This document shows positions 55,400 to 64,000 of a stretch of 64,000 nt of DNA, one piece after another. The notes under the pieces are model-generated. The model saw nothing but the letters and a program-made list of their open reading frames with translations, made no database searches and was not told the origin of the DNA. How positions within the stretch are numbered: the stretch's first letter is position 1; every line of letters starts with the position of its first letter. The DNA comes from Triops longicaudatus (lineage: Eukaryota; Arthropoda; Branchiopoda; Notostraca; Triopsidae), in NCBI GenBank assembly GCA_022885665.1, contig JAGQDJ010000097.1, positions 124,001 to 188,000 on the forward strand. The letters are read 5' to 3'. Both the position numbers and the translations under genes were made by a program.

Positions 55400-58300
55400 T
55401 TATATTAACAAATTACAAGCTTCTAACGCAGAGATTTCTCCTTTTTTCCCTCTTTTCTTTCAGATTGAAGAGAGCGTTGTTTAAACTTATTATTTCCAGC
55501 CAGGAGTCACGCTTCTAATCTTCTTCGAAATAGCTGCTCTTTCAAATGAAGAAAAGGTGATTTTGAGTTTTAATTTGTGGTCGCAATAATAGAAGAAAAA
55601 ATAAACAAGAGAATTTATTCACCATTTATCTGGTGACAAGTGGCGTCAACGAAAAGAAAATATGTCGTTATTTCAGGTGACACAAAGGAAGCAAACTGCA
55701 AGGCTTTGTAGCGAGTTTTCGACATAGATGGCGCTGAGAGGAGCACAGGTGGCTTGGCTCCCAGCCACGTGGTAGAAAAAGTGGTTATTATTGTTCTCCC
55801 TCCTTTCATTGCGAGACATCAAGAGGGTTAAAGTAGAAGGATTGTTGCTTGGATTGCTTGTTACTCCTTTTAACGCAAACCTGCGTCGGTGTGCGCTTAA
55901 CGGTCGAGGCATAAGTAAGGGCTTAAACTCCCGAATCGAGGCTTTCGAATCCATTCTAATGCACACAAAAGCATGCAAGTTGTCCCCGTGTTGTCTGTCT
56001 GCGGGGGAAAGCATAAATACTACATTCGGAAGTTGATATGCCCTAAAGGGAATCGAGTTAAGTAGCAAGTTTTCCACATGAACTCCGAACCAATAGAACT
56101 AGGAGCTATTAGACTGCATTTCGCGCTTCAAGTAATTCTGAAAAGCAAAAGAACCAAAAACGTTTTACGTGATATGTCGTTCGCTGCAGGGCCAATGCTT
56201 ACAATCTTCCCCCTTGCATATAAAGTCCTAGGAGGGAAGAACTGCTTTGGTCAATGAGGCACAACTGAGGGAAATACGAAGGCAGTGACTACCGAAGAAC
56301 GAGCATGTGTTCGCAACAAGTTCACTGGTCTGGATGCAAACAGGTGCTCTTACCTCTTTTGATGTTCCACGCATGTTAGGGACACTTTTCGACACTGAGT
56401 ACTGGGGTTGGTTCCTCTTTTGTTCGAGGACTTCACCAAGTGTTCTTTGCTCCGGACCCGTTTTCGGTTATCTTTGGAAAGCTTATTTAGCTAATAGATG
56501 TGTTTAAGGGCAATACAAAAACGTTGCAAGTTACCATAGTCTCTGTCACTTTAATGCTTCTTATTGCAAGCTAGTTCTTTTACATTTAAAGAACTCCTAA
56601 ATAGCGTATTATACGCAATGGGTACAAGGGAGCATGCACATCTGTAGAAAAAGAATGGGACAAGAGTAGGGCAAATCAGACGAACATCATACCTAATAAA
56701 CTATAGTATGCAAGTCTGTAAAAGATCAGAGAGTAAGTAAAAATTATATTAAAATATTTCTTGGAAGAATTATAACGACTAAGGGACCAAGACTACATGA
56801 AAATTGATGTAAATCTAATTTTGCTACTTGCTTTGAAAGGAATCTTTAATTGCTTACATTGTCATTTACTAATTGTTTTCCGTAAGTGTTTACAGATAAA
56901 GAGAAGATTGCAAGAACAGTGTTAACTTTTATAAAGCTAATATACTGTAGTTTCAGGCTAAGACTCAGCTTGATCCCCTACGTGATGAATGAAAAACTTT
57001 TGCCAGTTAAAATTGTATACCATCCCCCTCCCCCTATACTTGCCGTTAGCGTTTTCATTCCGCGGACGCAATTTAGTTAATTGGGAGCAAAAGAACTCCC
57101 AAACAAGGAACTATAAGCAAAGGGTGCAGCGGGGAATCTCTATGTGTGCACACATACATGCATTAATTCCAATAACAAAAGCTTAGTTTATACGGAACGT
57201 GGGAAGTCGTTCGCAATCCTTTGAAGTTACTCGATGCATTTGGAAAGATAAGGAATCATAAGGTTATGTGGAAAGGGGGGTCTAAATCCCAGCGTCTGTG
57301 AGTCATCTTGCACACAGTTGAACATATCTGGAGTAGCCAGCCTCCGTCGGATTTTAAACAATAAGGGAATGGTGTCGAATTCCCAAAACAATCGCTCTGC
57401 GGAATTCCCTTGTGGTCGAAGCATTAGAGCGCTGTTTGAGAATGATTGGGAATATACAACAGGAGGGGGAAAGAAGGGGGCCAAAGTTGGAAATACGTTG
57501 GCAGTCCCCATGGATTTCATGCAGTCTAACTTTTTATTCGGTAGTTTCGATTCTCTCGCAGGAGGTAGCGAGTTTACAACGCAAAAAGCTGTAACTACTG
57601 CTGTTGGCTGATCTTGAAAGTACCCCGTTGAAAGCAAAACTGGTTTCTCATTTTTTTTTTAACATTTTCAGCGAAGATAAATGGGGCAAATAACGATCGA
57701 TGATAAGCACTTGGATTTTTTTTTCAGAGCACTCAAGCTTGCCTTGTATTTGGTTATGCTAGAAAGCTGAAGTCGTACTCTTAATGATGCGTATGCATTC
57801 GCGTATTGGCAGACTGAAATAATGATGGCAGAAAAGGCTTTTCAAGTCCTCAGGGACGCGGGAAAGGGTCCTTGTCAAAGGAAACATGTCAAAAAAGCCT
57901 ACTCGATAAGTATTGTTTGAAAAGGAACTCTGTGGTTTAGTTACCAACAAGTATCAATATCCAATTTTGGATAGTTCAAAGATCTCCACGTTTTTTACAG
58001 CATTTTTTAAAAAAACTTTTTTTCCCCTTGCATTGATGTAGTGGTTAGTAATAAAGTCCTCAGGGGACAGAAACAAATGGCGTTAGAGTCGTTAAACATG
58101 CCGTTTTTTGGCAAACAAATTCCGACACTTTTGTTCTCGCAACGCTGTACCTTTTGTGGCTTATTCACGGTTCTCCAACGTGGTTAAACGAAATAGTACA
58201 ATTTCGCATGCTAGAATTATTGTCTCTCTGCCCTTGAGAATTTGTAAATCCACATTGATCAATGTCGAGCTACTAAACTCAGAGTCTACTGAATTCAGAG

Positions 58301-60391
58301 AGAGAGATCTGCAACCTTAATGTATTATGTAAAGCTGTTCATGCACTTTTGGCGAGCACTAACATTCAGTAGTAGCAATTTGTTACTGACATAAAGACTT
58401 ACATACTATCACTACAGTGTTCTTACACTCAATATATCTTTATTTAACGCCCGTTTTGTACAGTTGAAATAAAACGTAATGTACCAATGGCTACATGCGT
58501 CATCGACAACCATTGCCCCTAGTGGAACTACAGTTGTAATGTAAGTTTCTGTTGTAAATGTTTGTTTAAAGATTTTGAATAGGTTATTCTCCGTTTAAAA
58601 AAACTGCGGGCGGAGATAACGTGTGTGGCTCGTATTAGCTCCAGTTGCAAATTACACGATTGCTTACTTAAAAAAAGTAGCATGAAAAGATTCTTCGGTT
58701 GTGAGCTAATGCATTCTGCGAGCGTCAGCATCAAACACGGTTTGCGAAAAAAAATAATAGCAGAACACAAAGGGACTTTTTCGGGTAAATCTTATTATAT
58801 TACATCCTTCCTCACGCTAATGTTTTGCACTTAATCGCACATATTTCAGTTTTAATTTTCTCTTGGTTTCTGAGAAAACACAGTTTCAGGCGTAGCATTC
58901 CAGGCGACATGTATTATGTAGTTGTCATGCAAATAGGTTTTGCTGGCATGGTGGGTTGGCATGTACAGATGAGAGTCGTATAGTTTCAAACGCTTCCCCT
59001 CGTTCATCCTAATAGTCATTGAAATAGAAAGCCTTGTTGGGTACCCCCGTAAGCCATTCCCCTTTTAGCACCCCCATTTGCATTATGTATCTCGATTGTT
59101 TTTCTCCTGTCCGCTGTCATCGATCTAAGTTAGTAGATGAAGTTTCCCGTCGCTGCATATCGTCTCGTTATCGCCTTTCTTTGTCCCAGCTCCATCCACC
59201 GATATCCGGAAAATGGGAAAACGCACAGATGAGGAAGCTCGAAAGCTTAACGCAACATGTTTTCTTATATACACGTGTGCATAGACATACTTTCCCTGAG
59301 CTGGACACGGTGGATTTTCCTTGGGAAAAGCCGAGCTCACATCCTTCGGCCCCCTTTTGTCTGTGGTATTACTGTTTGTGGTCGCCAGATCCTGGATATC
59401 CCAATATCGGCCGTCCGTTCTTGGGTGATTCCAGCATCCACATCTGTCAAGCTCATGTCAGGTATATAGGGATGCTTACGTGGCTACTGATAGTCAATGG
59501 GGACCGAAATGGTCCTTACATCCAGATATTGCTTGGTGGGGGTGCGACTTTCGCCTTCATACGTAGGCCTGCTGTATACTTGAATGAAATGTTAGGGAAC
59601 AATAATTGTGTAAGATGTCGGATGAAGAAAACCACGACAAAGACGTTTTGATAAGAAACCTAAACGAGCAAGAGCTTTTGTTACCAGAAGCGCGTAATCT
59701 TTTGGTGTTCTTGTGCTTAGGTTTTATTGTCCTGATGCCGGAATGACGTGTTGCTTGAACGGCAGTAAAACTTTCAAGGGTTTATGGACAAATCGTTCTT
59801 GCTCATGACATCAGCTTGTAAATCACTGCAAAACTGAAACCTTAAACCACTCCTGCGGTCAGTTCTCAAAGTTTTTTTACCAGTGTTTTAACAAACTACG
59901 TGTTTTAAGCCTATTGTAATTAACTTATGGTATAGACGTAGGGCAATTCGAACGCAGGGTGGGTTATTTAGCTAAGAATACCTAGGAGTTGTAAGAAAAA
60001 AAAAAAGAAACTAACAATAACTAGCACCTTAGTGAACAGCGATATGGTCCCGAAAATTAAATCATGACAAATACAAATCTGATTCTGATCCAATTGTAGG
60101 AATAGCTTCTAGTGTTTATTAAAATTACCATAAGTTTTCATAAAAATAATAGTGAAGTAATGTAAATTTCCTAAGAGCTAGACGTTTTAAGTTTGAAAAA
60201 AGTCCAGAAGTAAAGCTATATAAGCCACCAGAGAAATCGCAAGAAGTGTTTTCATATAAACAAAATAATATGCGCGATAGAAGAAAAGAGTTAAAGGTGG
60301 AGTTAAGAGTTTAAGCGATGAAATAGTAATTCTGTAAGAAAAGTACCAATTTTGGGGGAGCTTACATGGACGACTTGGAAAACATAGTTGC

Positions 60392-60431
60392 GTTGCTTAC
60401 ATATCTTATCTTCATAAGATGTGTAAGCAAC
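60392..60431. repeat. 18-bp stem / 4-nt loop hairpin
   Basis: GTTGCTTACATATCTTAT, loop CTTC, ATAAGATGTGTAAGCAAC: 17 Watson-Crick pairs and one G-U/A-C position, with no bulge. It is not linked to a recognised gene. Confidence 0.85.
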
Positions 60432-62708
60432 AAATTTAATATTTTCTTAGACAATAGCCTACACTTTGGTATGGTGAATTTTTCAGAATGTAAATATTAA
60501 TTTTCGAAAGTGGGCTTACAAATTTTGAATTTTTGGTAAGTGGTAATGCAAAAATATATGAACGTCACCACAGTCACCATTTCGTAAAAAAATAGCTTTC
60601 TCGCAAGTACAGTATTTTGGATATATATTAGCCGTTTTGTTAAGAATGCCTCGGACGAAAATACGTGAGACAATTGACGTGATTCGACTTAAGATTTTTA
60701 GATTTAAGGAACAATTAGCCATTTTGAAATTCCAGTCTAAACGCCAAGCCCGGAAAACTTTTGAGGATAATAATGCATCCAAGTTGATTGTATTTACACG
60801 TCTGAGCTTAGACATTATTACATCGCAATTTTATTTGTGATGTTTGCGCTTTCTAATTTTTCGTTAATCAGGGCATTTGTACGGTAGGCTAGTGTAAACG
60901 GAGAAAAAAAGGCAGTTGTGTAGCGAACTACGAGCTACTGATCTGAGTATTTCTTGTTCCACAAGAGGTGCATTATAGCGAGATTTTACTCTAGCATAAA
61001 GAAAGTTTGGGTGGTTATGTTTTAATTTGCTTGAAGCGAAAAAATGAGGTGTTTTTCCTGATCAAAATATTCCTCCGAAAATGTAACTTTTCGCTTGTCC
61101 ACCAGAAATTCGCAAGAGAGGGGGAACGAAAACCCCATATGATATTTGTCATATAAGAGGCTTATGAGAAAGCAAGTTCCTTTGTCTGCAACTGTAAGCT
61201 CGCGGTTCGACAAGAATTATAGATCTGTTCGCTCTTCCATCCCACTCAAAAATTATTGATACTTTTTACCTTGTGACTCGGTAGACCGCACGTTTTTCCA
61301 CTTTTTTTCTGGAATTACTTTTTTTTTTGTGAGCGTCCCTGAAACGGACCTGCCTTTATGCCATCCATCAGCCCTGTGTAAAGTTTCTCCAGGTGAGATT
61401 CCGACACCGCAGCAGGATGCTTGCAAGACTACAACCACAGACACAAGTAGAGGCTGAGCACTATAACCTTTCCCAGTTTTCTACTACACCGTTTTTTCCG
61501 TCTGTTGAGCATGGGAACGGCTGCTGCGTTCTTGCTAAAGACTTTTTGTCAGGAGATATAGCTTGAGAAGGCTACTTGAGAACCCTTTTTATTTTTAAAC
61601 CCAGAGAATTTGGTTGTCAACGGACCAAATACAGCCGTTTGCAATTTTCCTTGAAAATCTTTTGATTTAAGCCTAAAAGGGTGTTTTCTAACTTTGGTAA
61701 CTTTACGATTGTTGAGCTATTAAGTGTTATAAATAAAATCGTGCTCCGAGTAGGAAAAAATGTCTGAAGACGAAATCCAAGAGAGCCACTTCAATCTTCT
61801 GCGTAAAAGACTGATGCTATGACTCTATTGCTTGATTAAAGCTCACGCTGACGCGGATGAGTAGGTTCCTTTGAAACTTCATCCAATTTGTGGGCTGTCA
61901 GTGAAGTGTGCCCGCGCTCAGGATGGATGGTGAGCGGCCACTTAGAACACAACCACTAACCGATGACCCTCCCGTCCTAAGAAACCATTTTTTATTCTCA
62001 GTAACTAGTCCACAAAGAAGAAGTAATATTAAGTCCATCCCAATCAGGGCTCTTACAAGCTCCCACCATGATTTCTTCCTCCCCTATTACTTACACTTTC
62101 TAGGGACCAGGGGGAAATAAAACGAACTAACCCAAACCCAACCTCAGTCTTCTTCATTCAATTTAATTTAACGCTTATCTAACTCCGTGGCTCTGTTTTT
62201 ACCATTACGTCCCCTTCCTTTTTACCTTTGAAAGAATTGGTTCCTTCTAGCATTTGTTTTAGCATCGAAAGCAGTTGTCTTACAGTTCCATGATGTTGTA
62301 GATAAGAATTGTAATCTTGACTGTTTATACATGTACTTTCGAGCTTAAACTTTGTTGGTTGTTGTTGAAAAGCTTGTAGGCCCAGTGGAAGACTAATGGT
62401 GTTGGGTGCAAAATTGCTTGTATTGACTCTACGGAAAACGAGACTGTTTGATGTTTACTGCGGTTTTGAACATTCTTTCAGGGTGCCAGCCATCATTCTG
62501 CTTCCTTTGAATATGAAGTTGTTGGCACATGCTTTGGAACGGCAACTGCGTTCTCATTCATCACCTCACCTTTGCTGCACACTATAAAGGCGAGTATGCC
62601 ATTATGCAGATTTCCTTTCATGGTATTATATTAGAATGCAGCCACAACCCGTCTATTACATTCCCCTTTTCTCACATACAACAAGTCTGCAGTTTCTTCC
62701 CTCGATAA

Positions 62709-62774
62709 ATCGCCCCTTTCCGGAAAACCTGAGGGGCCCTGGGGGCACTTATTGCCCATTGTTCCACGTGGACC
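62709..62774 (-). other. short collagen-like Gly-X-Y frame, possibly a gene relic
   Basis: Within an open minus-strand frame the peptide reads 'GPRGTMGNKCPQGPSGFPER', i.e. triplets GPR-GTM-GNK-CPQ-GPS-GFP-ERG, where two register glycines are replaced by Cys and Glu (each one base from a Gly codon). It is too short to call a gene. Confidence 0.15.
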
Positions 62775-63426
62775 CTCCTTCCTATAACAATGCTTAAACA
62801 TTAAGCGTGGCGTGCAATTATCTCGATATATCCTTAGCGTGTGCACCTACTTGTTCCTTGCCAAGTTTGATCTGAAATCTGAGCCATTAAAATGATGCCT
62901 GACTTCCTCCACTTCAACACTTTGAACCAACAAACTTGCCTGGACCTAGATGGTAGCAGTGTAGCCACGCCCGTTTGCTTTCTGGAAAGTTCGGCCCCGA
63001 AAGTTTAACTCTTTTCAGGGCAGAATGTGTAGAAGATTATAAAAAAAAGAAAAACAGTTTACTAACTAGGTTTTGAGATGGGACCTTTCGTAGAGAAAAT
63101 CAAGTAAGCTATTTACCTCGAGACATCAAAAATGAGCCTGTACAAGTTAATGAAAGCAGCTACGGTTTATTACCTTCAACAGGGTGGAGTTGGGTTGTCT
63201 GGAATTATGAAACGCCAGGAGATGATTACTTGGGTCGTTTGGAGAATCAAGATGGAAGCATTGTCCAAAAAGTGTGAATACCATAATAGAAACAACCCTT
63301 CTTTTTATTTTTGTGAAACCTACTCGGAATTTTGTACTACAATTACCCTTAGGGGCCTCACAGGGGTTTCATGAAAATAAAAACAAGTTCGCTAACCATT
63401 GAAGTTCGTTACGACTGTTCAGAGCA

Positions 63427-63618
63427 GGGCCGTATCCAGGAATTCGGTTCGGAAGGGGTTTTAGAGGTTTCATGCGGGTGGTTCGTATGCATTTTTATGT
63501 TTATAAATTTATTTTTTACATTTGAGCTTCGTCCTAACTTCCCCATAATGAAATAAAAATTTCGGAGGGGGGGGGGGATCAACCCTCTACCCCCTCCCCT
63601 TGGGTACGGCCTTGGTTA
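63427..63618. repeat. G-rich dispersed repeat with inverted ends, copy 2
   Basis: Left end GGGCCGTATCCAGG and right end (reverse complement) AGGCCGTACCCAAG are similar inverted termini about 190 bp apart, enclosing an internal G tract. The right half matches the repeat at 35985-36055. Probably a MITE; no clear target-site duplication. Confidence 0.55.
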
Positions 63619-64000
63619 AGGAGATCTTTCCGCTCTTTTGAACTCGTTTTTAGCGTTCTGTTTAGCCATACGGAGGTCTTTCGTTATTTGGCTTATTATG
63701 ACGCCCTACGCGGTCCAGTCATGAAAACGATCCATCACCCACCAATTTGAGCAAGTGCCAAGACGCAGGTTTTGTTGTGGCCCGAGGTATGATTTTGAAA
63801 GCGTTACTTTCCATGAGCAAAGGTAAATTTGTTTCTAATTCATGCTATTGAAAATCTGAGGCGTTTATACACCCCCTGCTGAGGGAAGATGCCTGGCTGA
63901 ACTCGGCTTTTACTCGGTATGTGGAGCATGGAAATGCGATTATCCGCTGCGCGATGCGGCACTAAGAGCTTAGAATTAATATCGACAAACACGCATAGAA

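Larger units (their letters stand above)
55400..64000. other. 8.6-kb region without a recognised gene
   Basis: AT-rich sequence with scattered frames. The longest (59034-59651 plus, 205 codons) shows no domain, signal peptide or splice context. A strong hairpin (60392-60431), a short collagen-like frame (62709-62774 minus) and a G-rich repeat (63427-63618) are listed separately. Exons as short as those of COQ4 could still be hidden here. Confidence 0.45.

Overview
This is a eukaryotic, intron-rich window, most likely from an arthropod and probably a crustacean. The main evidence is two rhabdomeric-type opsin genes with the arthropod 'DRYNVIVKG' and 'SHPKY' signatures, degenerate TTAGG-type (arthropod telomere-like) repeats, and many short GT-AG introns (about 50-450 nt). 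I could not settle the species. All exon models were made by eye from frame, splice sites and family resemblance. Whenever every exon of a gene was found, the summed coding length was an exact multiple of three.

Layout. 1-4.2 kb: first exon of opsin A (minus, running off the left edge) and an FBXL7-like F-box/LRR gene (minus, 5' end missing). 4.2-13.3 kb: mostly non-coding, with a 613-bp pogo/mariner-like MITE, a DRE-like palindrome and a hAT-like fragment. 13.3-16.5 kb: complete opsin B (plus, 8 exons, with a TATA box and a photoreceptor RCSI-like element), convergent with an arylalkylamine N-acetyltransferase-like gene (minus). 20.3-21.5 kb: COQ4 (minus, 7 exons). 21.5-28.6 kb: largely non-coding. 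28.7-34.9 kb: Pins/GPSM2 (LGN) (plus, 12 exons, 626 aa, four GoLoco motifs). 35.6-40.3 kb: sarcosine dehydrogenase (minus, 16 exons, 904 aa). 41.0-42.3 kb: a DXD-type II membrane glycosyltransferase (minus). 43.0-44.6 kb: an unrecognised single-pass membrane protein (minus, 5' incomplete). 48.8-50.2 kb: SPOUT1/CENP-32-type RNA methyltransferase (minus). 51.6-55.3 kb: two tightly stacked plus-strand units, a multi-pass membrane protein and a soluble protein carrying an RVxF PP1-docking motif and a C-terminal PDZ-ligand-like tail. 55.4-64 kb: no gene recognised.

Functionally this is an ordinary mixture of housekeeping genes (COQ4 and SARDH are mitochondrial, SPOUT1 is nuclear/spindle, Pins acts in cell polarity, FBXL7 in ubiquitin ligation) with sensory genes. 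It is not a co-functional cluster. The most interesting points are the inverted opsin paralogue pair with unusual chromophore-site residues in opsin B, poly(A) signals fused to stop codons in COQ4 and SPOUT1, the stacked gene pair at 51.6-55.3 kb, and several uncatalogued repeats and hairpins. I found no rRNA, tRNA, CRISPR array or intact transposase.
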